Source: Circinella umbellata
Lineage: Eukaryota > Mucoromycota > Mucoromycetes > Mucorales > Lichtheimiaceae
Assembly: GCA_025093555.1 (NCBI GenBank)
Contig: JAIWNF010000083.1
Location: 79,415 to 143,414, forward strand
Direction of reading: 5' to 3'
DNA length: 64,000 nucleotides
A program made the position numbers and the translations under genes. Of this stretch, positions 25,652-37,893 are shown piece after piece. The notes below the pieces were generated by a model, which did no database searches, had not been told where the DNA came from, and saw only the letters and a list, made by a program, of their open reading frames with translations. How positions within the stretch are numbered: the first letter of the stretch is position 1; each line of letters begins with the position of its first letter.

Positions 25652-26193
25652 TAAAAGAATCAATAAACAAAACAATAATTTTTTTTAATTGACACACAAA
25701 AAAGGGAACCGATAGCTATAAAAATAACAAGGCAACAGTGATATTTGATTATGTACTATGTGTATACTACCTCTTGTGTGTGGATGTACGTAAAAAGTTT
25801 TTCAGGGAAAAACAGTAAGAAAAGGAAGATATATATATATATGTAGTATGGTTCAATTGAACTTTCTTGATTGAGTATTTGCTACAAATCGTTGCGAACA
25901 TGTGTGACAACTTGCTGACATCAAGCGATAATATTCATTCTTGATAGAAACATATTTTTATAAACCTTCCCGCCGTATATATATATATATCGTTTTGAAA
26001 AACACAACTCTCTTATGGTGGGGGTTGCAATAGTAACCTTCTTATTAGTGGAGTTTATCTTCCCTAAACAGCAGCAAATATGAAATAAAAATACGCAAAA
26101 ACAAAAAATGCCCTTTTTGAATACACATTAACACCGCACGTTTATAGCCACGGCAAATAGACACAACGGTAACCGCACGGAGATTTTACATAT

Positions 26194-26436
26194 TTGGCTA
26201 TATCAACAGATGTATGGATTGGAATACCTTCATACTCATCAGTGCTGAATCCGATAGAAGAATTTTGGTCAAAACTAAAGACCGGTGTCAAACGAGAGAT
26301 CTTAACTACAAGTAATTCTTTAACACCTCGCATTATCCAGTCAGCATACCTATTTACTGCTAGAGACGGTCAAGGATGGATACGGCATGCAAGGTCTTAT
26401 TTTCCACGTTGTATTCTTGAAGAACCAATGTTATAG
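26194..26436 (+). pseudogene. DDE_3 transposase C-terminal fragment
   Basis: This 80-codon frame contains Y-S-S-V-L-N-P-I-E-E-F-W-S-K-L-K, the hallmark around the third catalytic acidic residue of Tc1/IS630-type transposases (usual form YSPxLNPIExxWxxxK). It continues with R-I-I-Q-S-A and ends S-Y-F-P-R-C-I, as is usual for fungal members. The first two catalytic Asp residues and the DNA-binding N-terminus are absent and there is no convincing start codon, so this is a remnant. Confidence 0.8.
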
Positions 26437-26615
26437 TTTTTACTCCTGTTTATTTAGTGCTTTCTTTATAGTATTATATTTTTAAAACTATTATCTGTTC
26501 CTTTATTATTAACCAAAATAGTCAATTTTTATCTGGAATCTTTTTTTTTTCTACCGGGTTGTCAGCCGCCAGGTTGAAAAAAATCGAGCGCCAAATCACG
26601 AGGAAAAATTCTGTA

Positions 26616-27920
26616 TTACAAATTTGTTTGTGTTTATGTGTCACTATTCTTTTTTTTTGCGTATCCAACATTGTGTTCAGTTAAACATGAAACAATTGTT
26701 ATTAAAAAAGGGGAAATAACATTTTGATAATGTGGCTGAAGTTGACTTCTTAAAAAGCTTTACATATGTTACATTTACTATGTTAAGATTTCTCTTTCTT
26801 CTTAAGGTAAATAGTATTAATTAACTTTTTTTTTTCTTCTATTACGTATAATTACTTTATGGATCAAAATGAAATCATATGTAGTTCCACTCCCCCCTTC
26901 CTCAATAGGATCGTTTTCCTAAAATCTAACTAACTGTGGATCCTTTCTTCCCCTCTATCCCCAAAAAGTAACAAAAAACTTTACGTATAAATTGACAAGT
27001 TTGTTTCAATTCTTGTTACATATCCATTATAATGACTAGAACAGTTAAAGAGAGAAAAAAAACAGAATAAAGACTTGGATGAAAAGAAGGTTTTATTTGG
27101 ATTGATGGTTTTCTTTCCCAACTTATGAATAATGTTGTTGTACAAAGCAAGTAAATTTCTTTCATGTAATAATAAATTATATATATCCGATGGACGGAGA
27201 GAGAAGAAGATGTCAGGATTTCATGTGCAAAACCAAAATTTAATTTAAAAGTTTCTCATGATTTCGATTATAAACTATTATTTCATACTCTAAAATATCA
27301 ATAATAACATAACTATCATATTAGAAGATTATACAGGATGTAGTTTCACTATGTATAATAATGACTTGATATTAATATACTATACATGGATTGATTACGG
27401 GTTTTGTAAACGAGAATTTAGTAATAGTAGTGAAATACAAGCACATGTAGTTACGTAGCTTTTATAAAATTGAACTATCATTACTTGATATATCCTGATA
27501 CTTTAATATAGTTTTTGACCGGCCTGCTGGACTTATTATATGTGTATAAAATCGTTATATAAAAAATAGGGAGCTATAGTTTAAATACCTCTAACATGTT
27601 TTTGAATTATCCTTTTTAACTTAGAAGCTATTATTGAATAGAGTAATGGTTTCATATATCAATAATTCAGTAAGTAAGTAACACTATTTGATATATACTA
27701 TTCATTACTCTTACATTTAACTTTACTATAGGTAGTGGATATACTCTTCTTCTACTAGGTGAGGGAAAGAAATGCATGAAAAAAATTTAAAGGAGAAGCA
27801 ATTCATTTACTGTTCTATGATTGGTGGAGTTTTTTTTTTGTTTCTTTTTATCTAATAGAATGGAAAAGAAATTCTTCTATTTATCTTCTATTTTCCCTCA
27901 ATACCCAATTATCTCACATT
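26616..27920. other. Gene-free AT-rich interval
   Basis: No gene is supported between the Tc1-like element and the Sde2 gene. The sequence is AT-rich and lacks frames of coding character. The last 80 bases are CT-rich and probably hold the Sde2 leader. Confidence 0.6.
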
Positions 27921-28838
27921 ATGCATCAAGCTATTGTTAATCTTGCTGGTGGTCATGCACCTATTTGTATTAGTTTTGATCAAAGTCAAGATGCTACCGT
28001 TTATGATCTTAAAAAACGCATTACTACTTTAACAAATGTTAATATGGCTAATCAATCTATCAGTACCATGGGTGGACGACTTCTTTCAGACGAGGCTTCC
28101 ATGTTTAATCAACAACAAGACGGTCCTACTATTTTTAACATGTCATTACGTCTTTTAGGTGGTAAAGGTGGTTTTGGTTCCATGTTACGTGCACAAGGAG
28201 GTCGTATGAATGCTCAAAAAACAACCAATTTTGAAGCTTGTCGTGATTTACAAGGAAGACGTATTCGTACAGTCAGTGAAGCTAAAAAGTAAGGATACAA
28301 AAAAAAAAAAGTCATTCTTCTTTTTTTTTCTTATTTTCATTATTATCATTGTGTTTTTATGTAAGGTTGGACTCTAATTATATATATTTTCAGACTTCAA
28401 GAAGAATTAGATGCATTACCAGAAAGAGAAAGAGAACGACGAGAAAAGACACAAAAAAAGATTGAAGAAGGACTTAAAGGTGTTGAACAAAAGAAATATC
28501 GATTTGATGATACACAATTTTTGGAAGATCGTGAACAAATGGTAGATAATGTTAAAAGTGCTGTAGGCTCTTTATTAAAAAACCAACAGTTAAAACAACA
28601 AAAAAAGAAAGCTGTAACTACAGTATCACTTAATATGTTTGATGATGAAGAGGATTCAGAAGAAGAAGATTCAGAAGAAGAAGATAATAACGATGAAGAA
28701 GAAGTTTCTGAAGAAGAAGAAGAAAAAGAAGTTGAATCAAGTAGTAAACGAAAACGTAATAATAATGATGATGGTGGTGATGATGATAGTAACGAAACAA
28801 AGTCAATGAAAAAGACAACAAATAAGAAACGAAAATAA
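27921..28838 (+). CDS. sde2: Sde2 ubiquitin-fold splicing/genome-maintenance protein
   Basis: Two exons (27921-28288, 28394-28838) give 270 aa. The N-terminal 81 residues form a ubiquitin-like fold ending in G80-G81. The invariant K-G-G-F-G-S-M-L-R (82-90) follows; in fission yeast Sde2, deubiquitinating enzymes cut after the GG to release a Lys-initiated C-terminal fragment that enters the spliceosome. The middle part is helical and charged ([18 protein letters not shown]), with the conserved Y-R-F-D-D-T-Q-F after it. The C-terminus is a long Asp/Glu/Ser stretch ending in a Lys-rich nuclear-localisation-type tail. The expected role is nuclear: excision of selected introns and chromatin/telomere maintenance. 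No SAP domain is visible, as in short fungal forms. Confidence 0.93.
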
Positions 28839-29315
28839 ATTTGAAATATTTGAAGGAAGAAACAATAATATATCCACTCCTCCCCCCTTCATTCTTTCAT
28901 TTATAATCTACACATATCACACACACACACACACATACACATCATAAAACACATCATAAAACACCATAAAACAACTCAAATTGTAAATTTCATAATATAT
29001 AAATATATAATTTTAATACAGAATGTCGATGCTCACATCATCAAGATATTAAATATTACTACCTGTGTATAAGTTATTCAATCCATAGCACGAAAGGTTT
29101 TTATATTCCGCAATTACACCACATCACACTAAAAAAGCGCGTCTTTTTAAACCGGTGCGTGCATTATCTACACCTTTTTTCTTTGTTCTCTCTTTTTATT
29201 ATTTATTTTTTATAAAAAAAATATATATATATTTATATTCTCTAATTGATCTGTGACATTCAACACCCTTTTGAACAAACTTTTTTGAATCATCTTTTCT
29301 CAAGTCATTTATATC
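28839..29315. other. Short intergenic region with (CA)n
   Basis: This stretch separates two plus-strand genes. It holds a (CA)n microsatellite at about 28917-28940, a three-fold CATAAAACA repeat (about 28952-28975) and a T-rich leader before 29316. No gene is seen. Confidence 0.7.
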
Positions 29316-29828
29316 ATGTCTACGACTCCAACTATGTCCAATAACAATCAACCCACTTTTCAATCAAGTAAAGTGAAGGAACCAATAGATGGTGAAGATT
29401 CACAAGAACCACCTTCCAAGAAACAAAAACAAGAAGACCAAAAACAAGAAGAACCGACTTCAAAAGATAAAGGAAAAGGAAAAGCAATTGATACCACTAG
29501 TTCACATAAAAAAGTAACTTCAAGTAGCGGTGATGATGATGATGAGGAGGAGGATGAAAAGAAGGATTCAAAAAAGATTTTATCTGATTTCTTGGATACA
29601 AATTATGAAGATGAATATGACAGTGAAGAAGATGAAGATTTTGAAGTTGATGAAGAATCGAGTGAAGAAGAAGAGGAAGAAGAAGAAGAAAATTTTGATG
29701 AAGAAGAAGATAATGAAGATAATATTGCCTCTAAAAAAACCACTGGTTTGTCATCATCATCCTCTCCATCTATAACAGATAAGGGTAAAGGCAAAGAAAT
29801 TGGAAAACGTAAAGAACGTGAAGAATAA
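29316..29828 (+). CDS. Small highly acidic protein, possibly a histone-chaperone-like nuclear protein
   Basis: A single-exon frame of 170 aa starts at an ATG after a CT-rich leader. The N-terminus is Ser/Thr/Gln-rich with a bipartite basic cluster (PSKKQKQ, then KDKGKGK). The centre has a conserved-looking segment K-K-I-L-S-D-F-L-D-T-N-Y-E-D-E-Y followed by about 45 mostly Asp/Glu residues. The tail repeats D-K-G-K-G-K and ends basic. The alternating basic and acidic blocks suggest a disordered nuclear protein that could bind histones or RNA, but no family motif (for example the Chz or NAP core) is seen, so function is not assigned. It is convergent with the next gene, about 105 bp away. Confidence 0.65.
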   Translation: MSTTPTMSNNNQPTFQSSKVKEPIDGEDSQEPPSKKQKQEDQKQEEPTSKDKGKGKAIDTTSSHKKVTSSSGDDDDEEEDEKKDSKKILSDFLDTNYEDEYDSEEDEDFEVDEESSEEEEEEEEENFDEEEDNEDNIASKKTTGLSSSSSPSITDKGKGKEIGKRKEREE

Positions 29829-29934
29829 TACTATAAATATATATATATATAAAAGGGGGGGTGAGAAGTTCTTTATATATGTACATTTAATATAAAATAA
29901 TAATAAAATATTCAATGGATAAATTTAAATTCGT

Positions 29935-31564
29935 TTATACATGTTGTTGTTGTATTAAAGTATGTCTTGGGATAGCTAAACATCCAGAATGAATACTTCC
30001 AAAACCAATAGCAAATACAAACATATTATTTAAAGTTTCTACTAATTGAGGTCTTGTTTGATTAATATTATTGTGATCGTATCCTAATCCAAGTGCTCCC
30101 GAACTATAACGACCCCAAGTTAATAATCGACCTTGAGTGGTCAATGCACCAAAATGATAACTAAAGGGGGGGGGAAAGGAGAGTACTTTATTTAGATACC
30201 ATCATCAAGAGTTACCTCACCCCTCATTTCATTAAAAAAAACTTACTCTCCAAAAGTTACTTTACAAATTTCATGATCCACAACATCAAGTATTTGAGGA
30301 ACATGTTGTTCATCTCCCTCTTGTTGACCCATTAATACTTTTCCTTGACTACAAATAGCGAAATGTCGAAACTGAGCTGATAATAATATTGATTTCTTGT
30401 TGACAACAGTGGATGGTACATTAAAATGAATTAATTCGATTGTATATTTTTCAGGCATACGAATAAATTCATCTCGTCTTTCAGTCCAAAATTTAAATAC
30501 ACGGCCTGATTGTGTTAATGCAATAGTACATTTTTCTGTACCTGCAATTTGAATAAAGGGTGAAGAAGAACAAGTAACAGGATGATCTTCAATCATTGTT
30601 TGTGGTTGTGATACATTGGGAAAAGGTACCAAAAACAATTCACCTGTTGTAGAAAGTATAGCAGAAGAGTTCCCATGGGCTGTTATTTGAATGAATTTTT
30701 GAGTCGATGTTTTCTTATTGACCATTACTTGTTTTGGTTGCCAACAATTTGACCAATGCCATACACGACCCAAAGTATCTAAAGCAATACCATGGGAACG
30801 ACCACTTGCTATCGAAGTAATATGTACATCCGATGGGAATTGAACTCGTGTTGGTTTTCGAACTAATGTTTGACTGACCATACCACTATTTGTAAATGGA
30901 TGTTTTGGTTGCATCTATATATGTTTTTTTTTTTGAAGAGTAAAAATTCAATATGCTATTTTGAACAAACAGAAAAAAAAGAGTGTTACGGAAGAAGTAC
31001 GGAATAAAAGTGCGGGGGCGAAAAAAAAGGGGGGGGGGAGGAGGAATTATTATATTTACCCAACCCCACATCCAAACATAACCATGACGATCAAGAGCAT
31101 GAAAAGACCAACCACCAGCAACAATATCAATAATTCCTTTACCACGTAATGCTCGAAGCTCACGAGGTGTAGTTATTTGTCTCATAAATCTTTTTTTTCC
31201 ATAAATCATTTTAGATAAATAAATATTTTTTTTTTGCATGAATTTTCTTAAAAAAAAAAACTTACGTGTCTCTTTCAAGTTGATCTTGATCATTAAAACC
31301 AAGTCTTTTATCACTATTTTCACCCCATGTATAAGTGTGTGCACAATCCAATTGAATATAAAGTCGTTTCCATCCATGTTTTAATCGATCCGTATTCATA
31401 GGTAATGAAAAGTCAGTAGTAACTCTATATTGCCAAATAGATTCATCATTACAAAGTCGATAAAATAATTGACATGTCTTTGAAAGTTGAGTCAGTGAAG
31501 TGACTTTTAATCTTAATATAATATGATAAAGTAAAATGTCAATGGGTAATTGATCAATGTTCAT
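29935..31564 (-). CDS. F-box protein with RCC1 repeats
   Basis: Four exons in transcription order: 31564-31266, 31189-31060, 30914-30247 and 30160-29935, giving 440 aa. The first 45 residues form an F-box (DQLPIDILLYHIILRL...LCNDESIWQYR), the Skp1-binding part of an SCF ubiquitin ligase. RCC1-type blades follow: HTYTWGENSDKRLG, RHGYVWMWGW, SGRSHGIALDTLGRVWHW, QSGRVFKFW and a good final one, TQGRLLTWGRYSSGALGLG. The architecture is that of yeast Saf1-like adaptors, where the propeller binds a substrate for ubiquitylation. I chose the ATG at 31564 because it sits just before the F-box. An in-frame upstream ATG at about 31639 would add a Phe-rich leader that looks like translated T-rich UTR. Confidence 0.88.
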
Positions 31565-31639
31565 TTTGTTTTTGAAATGAATAATGAATAATAAAAAGTT
31601 GTAAAAAAAGAAAAAAGAAAAGAGGAAACAAGTATTCAT

Positions 31640-32255
31640 TCATGTTTATTTATGGAAGAAGAATTGTTGTACAATTTACATAACACAAAAGTAATAGCAT
31701 AATTTACACCAAGGTTAAAAACGCATCATGTTACAGTTAATCCTTTCTTTTTTTGTTCAACACCAGACTATTCCCCCTCCCCCACCGAGGGAAAACCTGT
31801 CGGGTTTAAAAAAAAATGAAGTAATCAGGTACACCTTCTACCCCTCCTTTATTAAAAAATATCCCCCTTTTTCGATGGGGTTTCAAAATAAAAAGAATGA
31901 CTTTTTTATTGTTAGAGAGAAGAATGAGGGTGTTTGTGTGAGTGTGTGTGTGTGTGTATGTGTGTGTGAGAGAGAGAGAAGAGAGAGAGAGAGGAATATG
32001 AGTGAGTGTGTGTGTGTGAATTTTTACCATTATCCCCACACACACCTTTTTTTTTGTGCAATGGATTTATAAAGATAAAAACAGGTAGGAAAAGACATTA
32101 CAGAATAAAACTACTATGTACACAACTATTAATATACTTAAAAAGAAAAGAAAGAAAGAAATACCACAGAGAGATAGAGTGTGTGTTTGTGATATGAAAA
32201 CAATTTTTTTGTTACTACTATTATACTATAAATGAATTATTAAAGAAATGCTTAT
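31640..32255. repeat. Intergenic region with (GT)n-(GA)n microsatellite
   Basis: The interval lies between two minus-strand genes and has no supported gene. A compound repeat at about 31929-32018 consists of GTGT runs broken by a GAGAGA block. Several open frames here encode only His/Thr/Ser or Val/Cys repeats produced by it. Confidence 0.85.
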
Positions 32256-33012
32256 TTAGGATTGTTGTTGTTGCTGCTGATGCTGTTGTTGTTTTTCTGT
32301 AGGTAAAGCATCAAATTTGGTTTGAAGATCAATTAATCTTGGTGCCATAGTAGATTGTAATAATGATTGTAATGAAGAATCAGTTGTTTGTTGTTGAAGT
32401 TGCATAAATGCAATAGCACAACAATCAATTGCTTCACGAGCTGTTATTCTATCACCAACATAATAAGGAGAACCTCTCGAATCTTCGGCATATTTAATCT
32501 ATATACGTTTTATTATTAGTTTTTATTGATTGTTATGTGTAGATCAACAATCAAAATAAAAAAAACAAGTTTAGTACCTCATCTAATGCAAGTTCATAAA
32601 GACTTTGTAATATTTTCTTTTCTTTATCAAAATATTCAGTATCATCCATGGCTACAATAGAGGAACATGATGATGATGTAGATGTACTTGATCCTCTTCG
32701 TTTAAATAAATGAATTAAATGTCGTTTGGTAGTTGTTCGTCGAAATCGTGATTCACCATTATTATTATTATTATTATTTCGTTTATTGGATACAGATTGT
32801 TCTGATATTGTTGACATACTATCACTCCAAAATGCATCTTCAGCAATAGTTGAACAGCTACTACTAACATGGGATGGTCGTCGATTTGTATTAATAATAG
32901 GTTCATCAAGATGTTTTTGTTTCTGTTTTTGTTGTTGTTGTTCGTTTGAATTGAATCGTGTCATAAAATGAGACCATTTCGATTTAAATGATATTGAATG
33001 AGGTAAAGACAT
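32256..33012 (-). CDS. Unknown protein, Ser/Asn-rich with a helical C-terminal domain
   Basis: Two exons (33012-32578 and 32498-32256) give 225 aa. The N-terminal 130 residues are basic, Ser-, Asn- and Gln-rich (KWSHFMTRF, poly-Asn, SSTSTSSSCSS). The C-terminal part is clearly folded in character: Y-F-D-K-E-K-K-I-L-Q-S-L-Y-E-L-A-L-D-E-I-K-Y, then G-S-P-Y-Y-V-G-D-R-I-T-A-R-E-A-I-D, then a leucine/Gln helix, ending in poly-Gln. The intron joins the two halves of the helical domain in phase 0, which supports the model. I do not recognise the family. An upstream in-frame ATG at 33162 is less likely because the leader it adds is a translation of repeat DNA. Confidence 0.7.
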
Positions 33013-34812
33013 AATATATATATATATATATGATTTAAAGTGGCTAAAAAAAAAGTCGAAGTAAGAAAAAGAAGTGGGGGGGGGAGAAAGAAATAAAAAC
33101 TCACCATATTTATTTACTTTTTCTTTTTCGCTCTCAAAAGAAAGAAAGAAAAAAACTCCCAATGAAAAAAGGAGTCTTCTATATTTATTTTATTATTATT
33201 AGACATGTTATTATGTTTCTAGTTATATAAGAGATGTATATAAGTAATTACGGTTATCAAAAAAAAAATATGTAGAAATAAAATAATAATAGAGGGTTTT
33301 ATTGTTCAAGAAAAGGGAGGGAAGATTTTATATTTGAAAAATAAAGGGGATTCATAAAGAGAGAGAGAGTAAAGAAAAGGAGTTATTTTTTTGGGGGGTT
33401 GGAAGACTATAACTAATATTATTACTTACTATGTACTAAAAGTAATGCACAATTGTTATTGTTATTGTTGTAAATATTATTTTGAAGATCTTTTTATTTT
33501 CTTTCTTTATCTATAAACTCCTTCTCCTCCTTTTCAAGATAACTTTTTTTTTGGTGATCCATAGAATAGACCTAGTAATAGATCTCATAACCCGCAAAAA
33601 AAAAAAGGATAATAATAATCGTGCATTACCTCCCTGGTGGCTAATTAGTTGTTATGATGATGATAATGTGATGAAAAGAATTATATAAACAATAACAATT
33701 ATCAATTCATTGTGCATTGCAACAGACATTTGAAATAAATTTATTTATTTTTTTATATTTTGCTTCTATAATAATACATTCTTTTATTATTAATATTATT
33801 ATTAAGTTTTACCAGTTTACAAACTTGTTCAACTTACAATCGATCCAATGGGTCTAGTGGCGATATTTTTTACAATATAGAAAAATTATTCATGTAGGGA
33901 AGATTTTTTGATGATAACCGGTACATATAATCTAATCAAGATAGTATGAATCACTATCTATCTTCAATCCCTCCTCTCCTTTTCTTTTTTTTTTGTCACC
34001 TTGTTCTTGATTCTTATTATATGGTAGTGTACATTTATATATAGAAATATATATTTGTAACCCTTTTTCTACTTTGATTGTAGTTTAGCTAATAATAAAA
34101 AAACTGGTCATCGTCATCGTCATTCTTATTTTTGTTTTATTAATAGATAAAAAAAAAGAGTATATAAATGCATCATGAGATGTTTGTGGGGGGGGAGGTT
34201 ACTTGGAAGCGGCCATAATGAGGCAAATTTTATAGAAATATTAGATATTAGATATTAAAATGAAATAGTTTCATTTTATTTCTGGGAGGAGGGGGAGGGG
34301 GGGAGGAGAGAAAGATTACTATAAATCTACACGTTCATTCTCCTCTTTCATCTTCTTTCTTTCTTTAAGACGATGATGGAACCAAGTAGTTTTGTTGATT
34401 CTCCTAAAAATATCCCTGATATATTATTATATTTTTTAATAATAAAGAAAAAATGTGATTTTCTCATTGTTTTTTTTTTCCTCGCTTTATAATTTTGAAT
34501 AGTATTTACTTTTAGTAGATGAGATCAACATGAAAAATAATAATAATAATACTTTCTTTTATTTGATATTAATGAGAAAAAAAAGAAAGAAATTAAGGAG
34601 GAGAAGGTGAAAGAAAAGGATGGGGGGGATTTTTTCTTTGAAAAAAAAAAGTACACACAAAACAACAAGGAAATATAGAGTAAAAAAAGAAAATAATAAT
34701 AATATAAAATACTATGAACAAAACAAAAGAGAGACAAAAATATGTTACATAAGAAACAGAAGAAAGGAGATGTATGTGTGTCTAAATGAGGAAAAAAAAA
34801 GTAATTGTGTGG
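33013..34812. other. Gene-free, G- and A/T-tract-rich interval
   Basis: Upstream of the unknown minus-strand gene and downstream of the metalloprotease gene. It has several G-runs (for example near 34183-34195 and 34285-34305), (TA)n and poly-A tracts, and no frame with coding character. It probably includes the 3' UTR of the protease gene. Confidence 0.6.
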
Positions 34813-36876
34813 TTATAATACTAAAGATGATGCTAATAATAATAATAATGAAAATAATACCCAGTTGCTTGTTCTTAATAATGATAATAAATTATTAGCA
34901 TCACTTCGCTTTCTTTTTGGATAATTACGATCTAAATCACACGATTTATCCTTATTTTCACTTTCTACTTGATCATTGGAGTCAGAGTCCATTCTGGTAT
35001 AATTCGTTCTTTTCAAAACAGTTGAATACCCCATTGAGTCCAATATACGTAAAATACCAGGTCCAATAGGTGATCGATAAACATGGGTTACAAGTGTACC
35101 ATTTGTTGTTTCTTCTGTATAATTTATAACCGGAGTATTATTATATCCAATGTCAACTAATTGTTGTAAAGTAGCCCCTGTTTTGTAATTACGGGTCATG
35201 ATAAAATCGGGTGTATCGGCATAATCATCAGATAAATGAGAAATACGTAATCCAGGACGATTATTGATTCGCCCCGCTTGTTCCGCGTATCCCTTGACAA
35301 CACTATCACCCGTCAACAAGGTCAAATTTTGATAAGTGATATTCAAATATTGATTTGTGTTGAATAGACTCGTATTAGTGGAAGTAATACGAAAGTTGAA
35401 TGTCATTGTATTAGGTATTGAAAATGCATTATATACTTGAGCCGATAGAGTCGACATACTTGTCTTTAAGAATCTGTATACGAATCTCATAATAAATGCA
35501 TCATTATCCTGAACACAAAAATTGAGTAACTGTACACTGAAATCTTGCATATTAATACGATTGGTTTCATTCAAACTCGTATATTGAACATTGAGATATT
35601 TGTCAAATAAGGTATTGCGTTGAAAATTAGTGACAAAAACAGGACCAGCACCATATAAGATAGTAGAATAAGGAGAAGGCGTTACAAAACGTAATTCTTC
35701 ATCCTCAAATCCTTCACCAATCAAAGCACGTAAAGGAGATGATTCACCAAAGTAGGCACCCCATGAACTAATAATACCTACTCCATGAAGTAATTCATGA
35801 AGAATAATATAGGTCATATCTACTTGATAATCTCGAATAGGTCCTTCATCCTATATAATATATTTTAATACTTGATTTGCTAATATAAAATCATTTTATA
35901 CAGTAAGAAAGATTATATATATATATATATATACCTTGAACCAATATTTACCTCCAGGAGGTACGCCTGTTCCATTCCATCCTAACTCTTCTGCAACATC
36001 ATAATCGACAGCATTCATATAGACATCATGATTGATCTCAACATCAATGTCATGATCAACCCAATCACCCCATATGTTAAAAAATTGTTTGGCAAGTATT
36101 TGTGGGTATGAATAATCTGAATCAATACCATCACCTGAAGGTATTTGAAGCTATATTTTTAATAATAAAAATTTAATTAATCATAATATATTATATACAA
36201 TTAATTAAGCTCCAATGATTAATTTACCTGACGTGAGGGTGCTCCCCAAGCAAAAGTATCATTAGAACATGATCTATCACAAAAACTGGTATAATTGACA
36301 CTAATACTGAAAAAAGGAATTATTATTTTGGGTCCCCAAAAACTTGGCCCCTCTTCCTTCCTCTTCTTTTCAAGAATTAAACTTTTTATTATACCTTATA
36401 TTATTATTTTCAATATCAAGAACATGAACTAATTCTTTAACTGCGTCTATTGCTGCAATATGAATCTTCTCACAAAATATATCATAACCACAATTTAAAG
36501 TGACTGTATAAGATGGATCACTGGAATTAGTAGTTGAATCATGACGGGGTGGTGGTGATGGTGATGGTTTTACAGTTAATAATGTAGTTGTAGTTGTTGC
36601 TGTTGTTGTAGGTGAGTCGTCACTTTCTTCATCATTATTGTCTTCATTTTTTCCAGTTGGAGTTGCAGTCGTTGTAACTGGATCTGCTAATGTAGTAATA
36701 GGATCTCGAGGTAAAATATGAAGAGGTGTAGGAGTAGTAGTAATAAAAGAAGAATCTTCTACTGCATTACACTTCAATGAATTGGTAAATAAAAAAAGTA
36801 AAAATATGAACGACAGTAATAAAAATACTGTCGTTTTATAGAAATAAGAGTGAATACTAATGCCTGCCTGCCCCAT
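34813..36876 (-). CDS. Secreted, probably GPI-anchored HExxH metalloprotease-like protein
   Basis: Four exons in transcription order: 36876-36395, 36306-36228, 36150-35935 and 35850-34813, giving 604 aa. An N-terminal signal peptide (TVFLLLSFIFLLFLFTNSL) is followed by a Thr/Pro/Ser-rich, probably O-glycosylated stretch to about residue 115. The catalytic signature H277-E-L-L-H281-G-V-G-I-I-S-S-W-G lies just after an intron. A third zinc ligand is not certain. Downstream segments such as I-S-H-L-S-D-D-Y-A-D-T-P-D-F-I-M and the final G-P-G-I-L-R-I-L-D-S-M-G-Y recall secreted metallopeptidases with the HELGHGLGF-type motif, rather than leishmanolysin. Many N-x-S/T sites and a hydrophobic C-terminal tail (WVLFSLLLLLASSLVL) suggest a cell-surface GPI-anchored protein. 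Substrate unknown. Confidence 0.8.
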
Positions 36877-37893
36877 TGCTTATGTTGCAAAGAAGGGGAG
36901 GTGAGGAGATATAAAAAAAAATATGTATATATTTTTTTTTTTGTTTTAGCTTTTCTTTTCAATAAGAAGAAGTTAAGTTGTCCCTGTTTATTAAACTTGT
37001 TACTCAATTATAAAAAAAACGTCGGCTATTCAAAAAACAATAATAAAAAAGAATCAATTATAATATGATAAAGGCTTTTTCTTACGTTTCTTTCGGTGTT
37101 CAATCCCAAATTTTGGGTTCCCATAGTAAAAATCTTCTTTTCTATTCCTTTTTATTGCTGAGTAATATAAAACAAGGGTTCTTTCTTATTATGTTCATAT
37201 ATGTTTATTTCTGGGCTTTTTTTTTTCTTTTGTTTATGGGGAGTATTAAATAATAAACCAAGTTGGAAGTTATTTCAAGAAGTACTTTATGTTTTTAACC
37301 ATAAATTGCAAATGATTTAAACTATAATCGGTTATGACGATTTCCGAAAACAATAGATTAGTTTGTAGTCTAGGCAAAATTAGGTCACTTTTTTTATGCA
37401 AATTCCTAAACAAACAAAAAAAAGCAGTGAATAAATGGTGTCAACCTTTTATACTATCACATAACGACAGTAACAATAGTAAACAATAACAAATACTATA
37501 GTTCTTTTATTACTTTATAATAGCTCAAAAAATATGCCTTTTACAATAGGAATCTATAATGTACATAAAATAGCATGTATTTACATGATTTATAATATCA
37601 AAACAGCTGCTCCTAGGCAAAATAAATAAATAAAAGAAAACATAACGTAGAATGATTAAAAAAAAGTTCAGGAGCATTGTTTCAGAGTATCGAAGATGAA
37701 ACAAAACAAGATATTGGCAAGTTCTAAAAAATTGATCATATATTTGATGTAAATTGTCTTTTGTTTACTCTCTCAATTCAGTATCTAGAAATTCTACACA
37801 GATTTTTTTTACTCACAAAGTGACACCATCACTTCCATGTTTATTTACCTCGAAAAAAAAAAAAACTTAAAATATCTCATGTGGGAAGAATTG
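36877..37893. other. Gene-free AT-rich interval
   Basis: This lies upstream of the metalloprotease gene and ends at the giant inverted repeat. Frames are short and Phe/Lys-rich. No gene or repeat of note was seen. Confidence 0.55.

Larger units (their letters stand above)
24376..26613 (+). mobile_element. Decayed Tc1/mariner-like DNA transposon
   Basis: The ends are inverted repeats of about 45 bases. On the left, GAGGATTTTTCCTCGTGATT leads into TGGCGCTCGA, then T8 and AACCTGG. The reverse complement of the right end (26567-26613) gives CAGAATTTTTCCTCGTGATT and then the same sequence. Both ends are flanked by TA (24374-24375 and 26614-26615), the target duplication typical of the Tc1/mariner superfamily. 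The right part keeps a plus-strand DDE_3 C-terminal fragment (26194-26436). The remaining 1.7 kb has no recognisable transposase N-terminus, so the element appears non-autonomous. Confidence 0.8.

Noticed and set aside
31565..31639. Upstream ATG giving the F-box protein a Phe-rich leader
   Set aside because: The added peptide is a translation of a T-rich tract, and the ATG directly before the F-box fits the family.
31806..32072. Frames with Cys/Val or His/Thr repeats
   Set aside because: They arise from the (GT)n/(GA)n microsatellite.
34813..36876. Leishmanolysin (M8) assignment
   Set aside because: The HExxH motif is followed by G-V-G-I-I-S-S-W-G and the downstream sequence lacks the M8 Cys pattern, so I kept a neutral name.
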